A stretch of DNA of 64,000 nt, taken from assembly GCF_947179515.1 (NCBI RefSeq), contig NC_067495.1:86273335-86337334 (forward strand), read 5' to 3'. Each line of letters begins with the position of its first letter. Within the stretch, counting starts at the first letter, position 1. Shown one piece after another: positions 35,167-47,184 of this stretch. The notes beneath the pieces are model-generated. The model made no database searches. It worked only from the letters and a program-made list of their open reading frames with translations, and was not told where the DNA came from. A program made the position numbers and the translations under genes. The DNA comes from Apodemus sylvaticus. Taxonomy: Eukaryota; Chordata; Mammalia; Rodentia; Muridae.

Positions 35167-36645
35167 TTTTATTATATATTTTTATTTTCTATATTCTTTG
35201 TTTACATTCCAAATGATTTCCCTTTTCCTAGTTCCCCCCTGCCCACATGTCCCATAAACTTTCTTCTCTCCACCCATTCTCCAATCACCTCTCTCCTTTT
35301 TCTCTGTCCTTATATTCTCCTCCAATGCTAGATCAAGCCTTTCCAGGATCAGGACCTTCTCCATACTTCTTCATGGGAGTCATTTGTTATGAGATTTGTG
35401 CCTTGGATATTCAGGGCTTCTGGGCTAATTAATATCCACTTATCAGAGATTGCATTCCATGTGTATTCTTTTGTGATTGGGTTACCTCACTTAGGATGAT
35501 ATTTTCCAGATCAAACCATTTGCCTAAAAATTTTGTGAATTCATTGTTTCTAATTGCTGAGTAGTATTCTATTGTGTAAATATACCACATTTTCTGTATC
35601 CATTCCTTCATTGAGAGACATCTGGGTTCTTTCCAGCTTCTGGCTATTGTAAATAAGGCTGCTATGAATATAATGGAGCATGTGTCTTTATTGCATGCCA
35701 GGGAATCCTTTGGGTATATGCCCAGGAGAGGTATAGCAGGGTCCTCCGGAAATGTCATGTCCAGTTTTCTGAGGAACCGCCAGACTGATTTCCAAAGTGG
35801 TTGTACCATCTTACAACCCCATCAGCAGTGGAAGAGTGTTCCTCTTTCTCCACATCCTTGCCAACACCTTCTGTCTCCCGAGTTTTTAACCTTAGCCATC
35901 TGACTCGTGTGAGGTGAAATCTCAGGGTTGTTTTGATTTGCATTTCCCTAATGACTAATGATGGTGAGCATTTCTGAAGGTACTTCTCGGCCATCCAAAT
36001 TTCGTCAGGTGAAAATTTTTTGTTTAGATCTGTACCCCATTTTTAATAGGGTTATTTGGTTCCCTGGGGTCTAACTTCTTGAGTTCTTTGTATATATTGG
36101 ATATTAGCCCTCTATCAGATGTAGTGTTGGTGAAGATTTTTTCCCAAATTGTTTGTTGCCGTTTTGTCCTTTTGACAGTATCCTTTGCCTTACAGAAACT
36201 TTGTAATTTTATGAGGTCCCATTTCTCAATTCTTGCTCTTAGAGCATAAGCTATTGGTGTTCTGTTCAGGAACTTTTAGCCTGTGCCCATGTCTTCAAGG
36301 GTTTTCCCCAGTTTCTTTTCTATTAGTTTCAGTGTGTCTGGTTTTATGTGGAAGTTCTTGATCCACTTGAAGTTGAGTTTAGTACAAGGAGATAAGAATG
36401 GATCAATTCGCATTCTTCTGCATGATGACCTCCAGTTGAACCAGCACCATATGTTGAAAAGGCTATCTTGTTTCCACTGGATGTTTTCTGCTCCTTTGTC
36501 GAAGATAAAGTGACCATAGGCGTGTGGATTCATTTCTGCATCTTCAATTCTATTCCATTGGTCCACTTGCCTGTCACTGTGTCAATACCATGCAGTTTTT
36601 AACACTATTGCTCTGTAGTATTGCTTGAGGTTTGGGATACTGAAA
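35167..36645 (-). mobile_element. L1 insertion related to but older than the rat-type copies
   Basis: Inverted 3' UTR (differs from young copies: 'gcccacatgtcccataaac'), then ORF2 to 'gcttgaggtttgggatact'. Open minus frames: 35429-35809 (VQPLWKSVWRFLRKL to HSLISGY-stop) and 36276-36566 (CTKLNFKWIKNFHIKPDTLK). Frames are broken between them. 'aaaatattttt' occurs at 35160-35170 and 36681-36691, but the right copy is about 35 bases outside the L1 end, so it is only a weak target-site duplication candidate. Confidence 0.85.
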
Positions 36646-37735
36646 AATGTTCAGTATCAACCACTTGTAGTCATTGAGTCAAAATATTTTTTTCTGGACC
36701 ATATGCATGCTTTGTAAATATCTTTTACTCCTACATTATTTACCAAAAAGAAAAAGTATTTAAAAATAAATTTAGATAAAATGGGTTTGTTGTTTGCCAT
36801 GAAAAAATCTCTAGTTTGTATGATTTGTGTGTGTATGTGTTCCTATGTGTGTGCATGCATGCACAGATGCTCACACTTTAAATAATCAATAGGAAAAAAT
36901 TTAAACTGTTGTGTTTCCCACCATCTATAGAACTTTCATCTCTAATTATCTCTTGGTAATCAAATGTAAATCACTAGATTAAATGAAGAAGAGAATATGT
37001 ACTTAACTCCAAGGTAAATTTAGCAAAGTAAAATCAAATCCCACATAATTAATCTGAGCATAGAAAATGAAGTCATGTATCTTGTCCAACATCATAGAAT
37101 AGATTCTGACAAGCCAAAGTATCTCTTGGAAAGGGAAAGCAGAGGTTGCCAGGCCTATGCCACCTGAACAGGCACCTTCTTTATCCTTATTATAGGATGT
37201 TTTCCCCAGATAGTAAGATGATAAATCCTAACCTGCAAGTGCCTCTCTAACGAGTAGCTGTACAGGAGTGTAAACTGCATTGCTTCAAATGTATGTTGTT
37301 TCTCAAAAAGGTGCAATACTGTCTGCTCAAAGGCACTGAAGTAAAATGAAAACACAAATATATTCCAAGTCACGTAGTTTCAAAGGGATGAAATGAAAGC
37401 ACTGCCACACAAGTATATAGATTAATGCTGCCTTTTGCTGTCAATTCCAGCAAACACTACATCAAATTTGTAGCTAGGGTTGATTCATGTTAGAGCGTTC
37501 ACTCTCAGATTTTTGTCTCCACAAAGCCTATTGCACAGTTTATGAAGCTGGATACACAAGAGTTATGCATAACCTCAGAAATCCTAAGGGGCATGACATT
37601 CACTGGCATGGTTCAATGGCTAAACAGTTAATTACTTTTCCCACAGCAAAGAAAGAATATTTTTTCCATTTGAAGATTTTTATTTATGTTATATACAATA
37701 GACTTGGACAATGTACGGTACAGTCCATCAATTGA
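36646..37735. other. Unassigned sequence
   Basis: About 1.1 kb. Only a short GT/CATG-rich stretch near 36825-36865 stands out. Confidence 0.4.
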
Positions 37736-37779
37736 TTTAATATACATGTATATATATGTATATATACATGTATATTAAA
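37736..37779. repeat. Near-perfect AT-rich palindrome
   Basis: 44 bases. The two 19-base arms (37736-37754 and 37761-37779) are fully complementary around a 6-base centre 'tatgta'. Each arm contains 'atacatgtat'. It could form a hairpin or cruciform. Found by direct reading; no function implied. Confidence 0.9.
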
Positions 37780-38388
37780 AACAGGGATGGCACAGGTTTA
37801 TTATATTGTCTTCAATAATACCAAAATTCTGTAAATGAACAAATATAGTTAAGAATACATTCAAAACACTAGGAATACAAATCACTAAACATGCTTATAT
37901 AATATTCATACATCCCTTCAAAAATTTGGTATTAAAGAGAAGAGGCAGTCATTTTTGTACAGAGAAATGTAAATATCAAAACACTGTCTTTTATCAGAAG
38001 TACAGGCTCTCTGAAGCACATGCTTAAGGGATTCTAAAACATCATTACCAGGCAATCTGACCGAAGCCTGCTGGCAAGATCAAAGTAGGAGGTTCTGCTG
38101 AGGTCTATGGGAGACACATAGTGTGAGGGGATATTCAGGGCCAGCAACATGCCACAACAATTGCATTGTCACACTGCTGGACTGTAATTGCAGGATGAAA
38201 CTCAGATAAAGAAAGGTGTTCATTGTTCACACAGATGAATTCTGAGAAGCATTCAAATGTTTCTCTGCTTAGACAGACCTGTCTCCATGCTGCCAGGGAA
38301 TGTTTTCTGATTAAATCTCTAAAAATAATCTAACCTTCAGTCTGAGGAGAGCATTTAGAAACATGAGATCAGCAGCAAAGTTTAAAAC

Positions 38389-38391
<3 letters not shown>
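37780..38391. other. Unassigned sequence
   Basis: Nothing recognised. Confidence 0.4.

Positions 38392-38462
<71 letters not shown>
38392..38462. repeat. (GA)35 microsatellite
   Basis: About 71 bases of uninterrupted GA, a pure purine strand. Confidence 0.97.
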
Positions 38463-38470
<8 letters not shown>

Positions 38471-38484
38471 TCTGGCAAAGAGGC

Positions 38485-38570
38485 AGGACATTTAATCACC
38501 ATATTTAAGAAGCAGAAGCAAGAGGACCATGACATGAGCTGCAGGGCAGCCTAAACTTTATGACAAACAA
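38485..38570 (+). repeat. B1-like SINE fragment, tentative
   Basis: 'catttaatcaccatattta', 'gaagcagaagcaagagga' and 'gctgcagggcagcctaaac' resemble the B1 middle (tttaatcccagcac, ggcagaggcagg, ggccagcctgg). Too diverged for a firm call. Confidence 0.4.
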
Positions 38571-38844
38571 TGCTTGTCAAGTTAAGTAAATTAAAATGAG
38601 CTGGTATTCAGTTTGGGAGGGTTCCTGTTGCTTCTAAAAGTCTTGGGGTACAGACAATCCTATAGCCAAGACATTTTGCTCCCTTTCCACTAGAAGGCAC
38701 TGCAGGAACACAAGGATCAAGATTTACACTGCCAGAATTAGACTTTTCAGGCTAATGCTTGTGAGCAGTTTACCTTCTTACTCGCTTCAGGGAGGCCTGT
38801 GCAGCATAGCTTCAGAGCTCCACAAATACATTTGATTCATTTTA

Positions 38845-39165
38845 ACCAATACCATTGGCACACCTACTATGAGCAAGGCTTATGGCCAGATGCAGTGAAA
38901 GACAAAGATAAGTGACATGACCCCTACTCTTCAGAGGCTCATAAAAATTAGTGGTAAAGAGTTAGGGTGACAGGTGAACAAAACATCTTCATAAAATACC
39001 TATATGAGAGCATGAATTATCATAAAGTGCACAACTGCAAATGTGAACATAAGGTGATATTATGTTGATAGGAAGGGTAAATCATACTTCAATGGGAGAA
39101 GTGAGAATTAGGAAACATTCTTGCAGGAGCATTAACACTTTGACTGACAGGAAGCATAGCAGGCT
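38845..39165 (-). repeat. L2-like LINE, ancient, inverted
   Basis: 'acacctactatgagcaagg', 'gacccctactcttcagagg', 'ttatcataaagtgcaca' and 'attaggaaacattcttgca' follow the inverted L2 3' region (cacctactatgtgccagg, ccctgccctcaagg, gtgataagtgctat). Confidence 0.5.
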
Positions 39166-39874
39166 TACTGGAGAGATCTCAGAGTAATCACTGGAGTATA
39201 GGATTTGCTTGGCTGGGTAGTTTCAATTGCCCACAACAGAAGTTGATGTTTGCAAATGGTAGAGAACTTCCATATGCTAAGTACCTAGAGCCAGTGCATG
39301 TGATAAGAAGCCTACTCCCTCACAAAAAAGATGATCTATCACAGTGCAAAAGAAGAAAGCCACAGTTCTATTTGCTTAATCCTAAGAATCACTTGGAAGG
39401 TATTTATCAGAGTTTGTTTGAAGGGAACACAGTTACTTGCATATACTTGACCCAGAAAAGTACACATCTATTGGAAAAGGTCATTCTGCTCCAAAGATGG
39501 CATGGCTTCTGGAGGGACACAAGGAGCAAAGAGGATCAATGGGACATCTGACTAGCTAGCCTGATCAGCTAAATTATTCCTGGTGATCAATGGGATAATA
39601 GATGTTGCAGCCTGCTTCTGTCCTTTCAGCTAAAACGAGAAATTTGGGTTTCCTGGGTGTAAGGACAACCACAGTACAAATTTTGAACCCACCATTTTAC
39701 ACAATCATATAACCCAGATGTTCTGAATAAATTTCTTTCTGGATGTACTCACATTCTATTGTTTCTGATGCCATGAGGAGCCATGGCTACTACTCTGACT
39801 TTGAGCATGAAGCACACAGTTCAAATTCATGTGTAGAAGTACTTATGATAATACAGTCCATAAACTATTCTGTA
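39166..39874. other. Unassigned sequence with a 102-codon frame
   Basis: Contains an open frame at 39243-39551 on the plus strand starting MMFANGRELPYAKYLEP. No domain, splice context or homologue recognised. The codon content does not stand out. Confidence 0.4.
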
Positions 39875-40933
39875 TTTTTTTTAATTTTTTTATTCGATAT
39901 AATTTATTTACATTTCAAATGATTTCCCCTTTTCTAGCCCCCCCACTCCCCGAAAGTCCCGTAACCCCCCTTCTCTTCCCCTGTCCTCCCATCCACCCCT
40001 TCCCACTTCCCCGTTCTGTTTTTGCCGAATACTGTTTCACTGAGTCTTTCCAGAACCAGGGGCCACTCCTCCTTTCTTCTTGTACCTCATTTGATGTGTG
40101 GATTATGTTTTGGGTATTCCAGTTTTCTAGGTTAATAACCACTTATTAGTGAGTGCATACCATGATTCACCTTTTGAGTCTGGGTTACCTCACTTAGTAT
40201 GATGTTCTCTAGCTCCATCCATTTGCCTAAGAATTTCATGAATTCATTGTTTCTAATGGCTGAATAAGTACTCCATTGTGTAGCTATACCACATTTTTTG
40301 CATCCACTCTTCTGTTGAGGGATACCTGGGTTCTTTCCAGCATCTGGCAATTATAAATAGGGCTACTATGAACATAGTAGAGCATGTATCCTTATTACAT
40401 GGTGGGGAATCTTCTGGGTATATGCCCAGGAGTGGAAAAGCAGGATCTTCCAGAAGTGAGGTGCCCAGTTTTCTGAGGAACCGCCAGACTGATTTCCAGA
40501 GTGGTTGTACCAATTTGCAACCCCACCAGCAGTGGAGGAGTGTTCCTCTTTCTCCACATCCTCTCCAACACCTGCTGTCTCCTGAATTTTTAATCTTAGC
40601 CATTCTGACTGGTGTAAGATGAAATCTTAGGGTTGTTTTGATTTGCATTTCCCTAATGACTAATGAAGATGAGCATTTTTTAAGATGCTTCTCCGCCATC
40701 CGAAGTTCTTCAGGTGAGAATTCTTTGTTTAACTCTGTACCCCATTTTTAATAGGGTTGTTTGGTTTTCTGGAGTCTAACTTCTTGAGTTCTTTATATAT
40801 ATTGGATATTAGCCCTCTATCTGATGTAGGATTGGTGAAGATCTTTTCCCAATTTGTTGGTTGCCGATTTGTCCTCTTGATGGTGTCCTTTGCCTTACAG
40901 AAACTTTGTAATTTTATGAGGTCCCATTTGTCA
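39875..40933 (-). mobile_element. Rat-type L1, 5' truncated
   Basis: T run and inverted 3' UTR at the left, then ORF2 to 'gtcccatttgtca'. The minus frame 40253-40699 carries RCWRGCGERGTLLHCWWGC, matching the C-X3-C-X7-H-X4-C motif of the L1 ORF2 C-terminal domain. A one-base difference after this frame shifts it out of the HSLISGY end. No convincing target-site duplication. A solo LTR lies 25 bases beyond its right end. Confidence 0.9.
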
Positions 40934-40958
40934 TACATATTCTTACTGAGATATCAAC

Positions 40959-41247
40959 TGTCTTAGTAGAGCTTTTACTGCAGGCAACAACCATGACCAA
41001 TGCAAGGCAACTCTTATAAGGACAACATTTAATTGGGACTGGCTTACAGGTTCGGAGGTGTAGGCCATTATAATTAAAGCAGGAGCATAGCAATGCCCAT
41101 CTTGTTCCAAAGACAAACAGGAGACTGGCTTCCAGGCAACTAGGACCAGGATCTTAAAGCCCAAGCCCGTGGTGGCACACTTCCTCCAACAAGTCCACAC
41201 CTCCACATAATGCCACTCTCTGGGCCAAGCATATTCATACTACCACA
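40959..41247 (-). mobile_element. MT-type (ERVL-MaLR) solo LTR with 5-bp TSD
   Basis: Starts 'tgtcttagtag' and ends 'tactaccaca', the inverted ends of an MT LTR (TG...CA). Inside are 'ggcaactcttataaggaca', 'aacatttaattgggactgg', 'ctggcttccaggcaactag', and 'cacttcctccaacaagtcc'. The pentamer 'tcaac' flanks it at 40954-40958 and 41248-41252. An internal segment, relative to the usual MT LTR, appears deleted. A solo LTR is expected after LTR-LTR recombination of a MaLR provirus. Confidence 0.9.
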
Positions 41248-41411
41248 TCAACTAAACAAAAATATTTCTTTACTGAAGTACAATTGTGTTTTCCAACACA
41301 TTAAGTACAGTCCCTAGGGGGTTATACAAAGCCATAGAAAGCCATAGAGATGTTGAGTGTGGCTCTAGAGCCACAAAACCACGAGGACCATCAACTTATT
41401 TATAGGATGTA

Positions 41412-41594
41412 TTTTTGCATTTTTATTAAATTTTACTTATTTATCAGATGTGTGTGCATGTTCTCACTCATGAATGGCATGGCATACATATGGAGCTTCA
41501 AAGACATCTTTCCTTTTACTATGTGGATCCCAGGAACTGAACTTGGGTCATCAGTTTGACAGCAGGTGTCTTCTCACATTGAACCATCCCATGG
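41412..41594 (-). repeat. B2-like SINE, diverged, inverted
   Basis: Inverted tail 'tttttattaaattttactt', then 'atgtggatcccaggaactg', 'aacttgggtcatcagtttg' and 'tcacattgaaccatccca' corresponding to the inverted B2 head. Confidence 0.65.
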
Positions 41595-41614
41595 TTTCCA
41601 TTGCCATATTTAAA

Positions 41615-42505
41615 AGTTATCTTCTGGAAAGCAGACAGTTACGCTATAGGAGTAACATCACTAGTGCATTAGTAGGCACATCTTGCCTAGCAGATAGGCA
41701 TTGCAGCATACAGTGCTGTGTAGAAGCGAGCAATCAGAAAGAAAGTTTCCTGGTCAGACTGAAATTGATTTTTCTGTGTCCTGCATCCAAAGTATGTGAT
41801 ATCACCATCAATAGGGTCCTACTGTATAATCATCATAGGTAGCCAAGAGCAACAGTAGTAGAGTACATTATTGCAGAGGTCCCTGGGACCTCCCCAACAA
41901 ATAATTGTTATAGAGGTATTCTGTGCCTGACATTGGGATTTTTATTTAATAATCCATGTCTTTTAGAAGAAATGTTGTCAGCACATTCAAAACAATTACA
42001 TTTGAATATTTTCTTTATTTGTACTTTGAAATTAGCTTAGTTACTACTGGGTTTCCTAAGGCTTTGTCATAGAGCCTTAGTTTTGGATAGCTCATTACCT
42101 CTTTCCTTTTCCCAACCTCTACTCTTGCTTAAACTTTCAACCTTCAGTATTCATTACTTCATACTTTTTTAATTTCACATGTGTTATACTCTCCTGACAT
42201 TTTTAAAAGTTGAAACAGGAGATAATAGGCTTCCATATGTCATTTTATATCCCCTTCCTTCAGGTTGTCCTTTCCCTTCCACCATACCTCCATGATCCTC
42301 CCTATTTTAGCTTTACCAATCCCTGTTTTCCACCTCACTACATTCCTTTCACCTATAATATGCCATCTACCCCCCATCATGCCCCCTAAGGTCCATTTCT
42401 ATTTGTTTTTCTCCCATTTGTGCTCCAAATTAAACTGACAAAACAAAAAGTTTGAGGCTAGGGTCCACATGAGAGAGAACACAAAGCATTTCCATGAGCC
42501 TAATT
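41615..42505 (-). mobile_element. Old rodent L1 3' region, inverted
   Basis: 'agcagacagttacgctata', 'ggagtaacatcactagtgc', 'gtttcctggtcagactgaa', 'aatagggtcctactgtata' and 'aggctagggtccacatgag' match inverted old murine L1 3' UTR text. The middle (41945-42440) is C/T-rich and less certain. Confidence 0.55.
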
Positions 42506-42510
42506 CACTG

Positions 42511-42740
42511 TGTTGGTTAGGTTTTCTGTCAACCTGGCACAAGCTAGGTTCACTTTGGAAGAGGGAACCACAATTAAGAAAATGCCTTCATCAAGTTGAC
42601 CTGTAGGTCAACAAAACAGGCTAAGCACAGCGTCTAGAGTAAGCTCATGAGCAGCAGGCTTCTGAACACTCTAGTTCAGTTTCTGACTCCAGGTTTCTGC
42701 TTGAGTTCAAAGTATGAAAAGATTAACCTGGGCCCTGGGG
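42511..42740 (+). repeat. Family B LTR-like repeat, plus orientation
   Basis: 'ttctgtcaacctggcacaa', 'gaagagggaaccacaatta', 'agaaaatgccttcatcaag' and 'gactccaggtttctgctt' follow the family order. The middle and 3' end are shortened. Confidence 0.65.
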
Positions 42741-44264
42741 TTCCAGGCTCCAACAGAGATCTGCTGAAATGGAATCTTATGGAACTAATGTAGAGAATCT
42801 ATATTTAACAAACTAATCATATATTTCTGATATATTCTCTCTAAAGTTGGATAATCACTATTGAAGACCAGAGGTGGACTGATTATGAGACTAGTAAAGT
42901 TTTAGGACTTTAAATTTATCAGGTTCCTCACAAACCCCTTACCTTTTCAATGGCAATTAGTCTTTTCCCCAAAAGGTTGTCATTATACTGTATGTTTCAG
43001 GGCTCACAATACATATTCCTAATTGGAAGTTGTCAAACTCAAATCAGTTAAATTATCAGATGACAACTGATTATCCAATATATGCAATACATCCAATTTA
43101 TGACAATAAATTATCCCAAAGACGTGCTGGTAAAATGCCATGCAGTGGAAAACACACACTTCCACCTGAAATGAGTTGCTAGGAAATCTTAGAAGGTAGG
43201 CAATGGACCACAGGATACAAAACTTTTTTAAGGAAGCTCATTAACCTTGAGCTAGTTCCACTTGCTCACTCTTCTCCTATCTGGCAAAATTCTAAGGAAG
43301 CAATGTGGAGACATGCATAATGAAAGTATATTCTCAACTGGTATGTTTGCCTGCAGGCAAGTATGACCTCCTTAGGAAAGTAGAAGCTATGTCTAGCAGT
43401 ATAAATTAACTGGATGAGAGGGTGACTGGTGTTCTAAACAGATGTCTTGGCATACTATGGCACACTGACATTAATTCAGACAACTGGAAGATACTACCTC
43501 ACAAGTTAAACTCTTAATTAAGTAGAATTTTGTCCTTGAAAGGTGAATAAAGCAATGTAAAGAAGACTGTGGCATTTGCAATTTCTCACAAGAAAAAGGC
43601 CTTCCAGGTCTTGGTGTGGGTGATCTGAATAGGACTTTATACAGTGTGCTTTAATGTAAACATGGGATTTTCTTTGCGATGGAAAATGCTATCACTGAGC
43701 AAAAGTGAGGTGCAAAAATAAAATTCTAGAATAAAAAAATAATGTGCTGTGTTACTATCGGGGAAAAAAAATTGGGTTTAAAAGTGAATTAAGTAGAAAT
43801 TCGTTGTTCTTACTTAGATGTTCTTTGGTATTGGATTTATGTTCCTGTTTACACTGATAGCATATCATGGTGACCCAGCACCCAATAGTCAAGTTTTACC
43901 AAAATGGTAGAAATTTAAGCACTGGCTTTTCCACCTCTCAGACCTGTTTGATGCTCTACTAATTCTAAAGCACATTTTCCTTTTCATTGTCAAAAATAAC
44001 ATGAATGCATAGCTAACTGAACTGGCATTTTAAATTTTATATCTTTGAAATCTTGAGTCTTTAAAATGCCTCAAATCATGTGTGAAGATATTTTCACTAG
44101 AAAACCCCCTTGCTACACTACCTAAAAACATTTCCAGAAGTCAAAGAACTATAGTTTGGATATTATTTCAGTACATTTTCCAAGGCTATGAGGTAATATG
44201 AGGGTGAATACTTAACTTATGATATATGGACTCAGAACCTTCAAATAGTTATTAAAAGTAATAT
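42741..44264. other. Unassigned sequence
   Basis: About 1.5 kb with nothing recognised on either strand. Confidence 0.4.
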
Positions 44265-44870
44265 CAATGGAACCAGTGATAGCTATTCCTGATTGTCAAC
44301 TTGATTACATCTGGAACGAACTACAATCCAGAAATGGAGGGCATACCTGTGATCGAGATATTGAGGCTGGAAGACACAGGCTTCTGACCTGGATCTTGAT
44401 ATGGGATGACACAAGTTTTGATACAGATCTTGAGGCACAGTGGCCATAAAAACTCAACTCCAGGCAAGGCCTTTAATCCCAGAAGACTGAGGCAAACAGA
44501 ACTATGAATTAAGACCAGCCAGGGACAGAACAATTTCCAAATCCAGACATGGTGGTACACACTTTTAATCTGGATCATACCTTCTCCTGGAGGTCACATA
44601 AGGACACTGAAAGAAGGAAGAGTCACTTAACTTGCCAGCACATCTGTTGGAACATACTTCTTCAGTATTCTACTTTATACAAAAGACCAGCTGAAACAAC
44701 TAGCCTCCTGGGACTACTAGCTTCTTGGCCTTACCATTCAGAGATGCCCATTGTTGGGTTACTTGGACTACAAGTCATTACAATAAAGTCCCTTAATATA
44801 TAGAGACATTCGATAAGTTCTGTGACTCCAGAAAGCCTTGAATAATACAGAACCTATGTAACTTAATTTT
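44265..44870 (+). repeat. Rodent composite dispersed repeat containing B1-like pieces
   Basis: 'gattgtcaacttgattaca', 'gaaatggagggcatacctg', 'gaggctggaagacacaggc', then B1-like 'cctttaatcccagaagact' and 'cagacatggtggtacacac', then 'aaaagaccagctgaaacaa' and 'tacaataaagtccct'. I recognise the block order as a dispersed rodent repeat but not its official name. The 60-85 codon frames here are not genes. Confidence 0.6.
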
Positions 44871-46357
44871 GATGATGGTTTCCTTATATGAGATAAAAAA
44901 AGATAAAAGGGGATATACATGTATGATCCCTTTATCTTACCATGTCATGCTATAAAGACTCTGAAATTTAAAAAACCAACTGGTTGCCAGTTCTTGAACA
45001 TCTGTAACTCAGTGCTATGTAAACTTTTTTGGCTTACAAAATTACAAGCTTCATTTTCTTATAATAATGAACAAAAAACTAGACTAATACAATGACTACA
45101 TTTTGGAAAGAAAATGTACTCTATCCTGCTTAGGAAAAGTCACTTTTCAAATGAGAAGAAACACTACAATAACTTAAGTAAAGAGATCTATTTAGTTTTA
45201 CTTAATACAGGCCTGACTGAAGTATCATTTTATGTCTCCAGATATACTACTTAGAATTTGAGTGATTTAGTGTTCAGAACTTGCCATAGTGTATAACTAT
45301 TCCAGTAGAAAAATGTTCTTAAGTCTTCCTACACCCCTAAGGAGCTCACCTGAGCTTTCCTCAGCTTGTATACAAAGAGAGAAGGATCATGGGACTGATC
45401 ACTCATTTACGTAGAATCTCACTAGGCCCAGCTTCACTTATCCACATAACAGCTGGATACAGTTGCTTGAATAGCCTGTAGACAGAAAACAGATTGTTTC
45501 TCTGTGGGAAGGAAAACCCATAGGGAAGACTTTAAGAAAAGGTAAACTGTTTAATTTGTGTTAGAAAAATTACCTCAAAATTTAGCTTTGATAATTAGGG
45601 ATGATCAGAAAATGGATTTTGTAGTTCAAACACCCATTATCCTTCTTCATATGATGCAACCACATCAAGCCTGTGGCTTTCAGTCATAAAAATGGAGTAG
45701 GGGTGAAAAATTAACCTTCCAGTTTCTAAACAGAGCTGAGAAGTATAATTTGGAAGACCAAATGGAAAACTTGGCATGGCAAGCCAATAAGTCTTCTATC
45801 ATTTAGTATAAATGAACAGCCAAGTCTAGATCAACCCCAAAAGCATAGGAAAGAGAGCAGTATCCTACTTCTATTGTTACTGAGTAATTTTCCAAGGCCA
45901 ACTCCTGAACATTTGGCACAAAAATCCATACCTTGACTCTACCTTTGATTTTTTTTTCATGTTGTATCTCCAAGAATGCTTGTTACCAGAAATGCTTCAA
46001 TGATCATATTTTTGCTTTGCTTTCTTTTTTATAATTTTGGCATATTTATATACATATGTAGGCTATCTTGATGAAAGTACTCAAGTCCACATACAATTCA
46101 TTTATTATACATGTATATATTGAAAACATACCAGGAGAAAATTTTATATAATATTCTTAACAATTTTGTGCATAAAGTAAAATTTTATGATGTTCTATAT
46201 TCTCTTGGATCATCTTGGTGCTCAAAAACTTACAGACATTGGAACATTTTAGATTTCTGTTTGGATATGCTCAGCCTGTATTTGTGTATGCTTTCCTCAA
46301 TATATTAACTCAATTTATCCTCTGTGCAATTTTACTAGGTTATCTCACCATGCTTTT
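44871..46357. other. Unassigned sequence
   Basis: About 1.5 kb with nothing recognised. Confidence 0.4.
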
Positions 46358-46372
46358 TTCAAACACTTTTCT

Positions 46373-47184
46373 TTTTTTGGATATTTTCTTTATTTAAATT
46401 TGAAACGTTATACCCTCTCCAGGTCTCCCCTCTGAAAACCCCTTATCCCATCCCCATTGCTCTGCCTCTATGAGGGTGCTCCCCCACCCAACCACCCACT
46501 CCTGCCTTCCCACCCTGGCATTCCCCTACACCAGGGCATCAAACCCCCACAGAACCAAGGGTCGTTCCTCCTCACGATTTCCAACAAGGCCATCCTCTGC
46601 CACATATGCAGCAGGAGCCATGGGTCTCTCCATGTGAACTCTTTGGCTGGAGGTCCAGTCCCCAGGAGCTCCAGGACTCTGGCGGGTTAACACTGTTGCT
46701 CTGCCCCCCCCCTGCCCAAGGGGCTGCCAACCCCCTCAGCTTCTTCAGTCCTTTCTCCAACTCCTTCATTGGGAACACCACGTTCAGTCCAATGATTGGC
46801 TGCGAGCATCCACCTCTGATTTGTCAGGCTCTGGTAGAGCATCTCAGAAGACAATCATATCAGGCTCCTGTCAGCAAGCACTTCCCAGCATCAGCAACAA
46901 TGTCCAGTTTGGCGACTGTATATGGGATGGATTCCCCAGATGAGGCAATCTCTGGATGGCCTTTGCTTCAGTCTCTGCTACACATTTTGTCTCTATATTT
47001 CCTCCTCTGAGCATTTTGTTCCCACTTCTAAGAAGTACTGAAGCATCCACACTTTGGTCTGAGCTTCATGTGGTCTGTGAATTGTATCTTGGGTATTCAG
47101 AGCTTCTAGGCTAATATCTACTTAGCAGTGAGTGCATATCATGCACATGTTCTTTTGTGATTTGAGTTACCTCACTCAGGATAT
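46373..47184 (-). mobile_element. Old Lx-type L1 3' UTR, inverted
   Basis: 'tggatattttctttattta', 'cctctatgagggtgctccc', 'ccatcctctgccacatatg', 'tccatgtgaactctttggc', 'gatttgtcaggctctggta', 'ctcctgtcagcaagcactt' and 'gtgaattgtatcttgggta' run through the whole inverted 3' UTR into the end of ORF2 at 'gagttacctcactcagg', where a younger L1 begins. A 15-base repeat flanks this element and the younger one together (46358-46372 and 47964-47978). The 134-codon frame at 46606-47010 is not coding. Confidence 0.85.

Noticed and set aside
35160..36691. 'aaaatattttt' as target-site duplication of the L1 at 35167-36645
   Set aside because: Low-complexity, and the right copy is about 35 bases beyond the L1 end.
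46606..47010. 134-codon plus frame rich in Pro/Ser/Leu
   Set aside because: It is the antisense of an Lx L1 3' UTR, which is C-rich on this strand.
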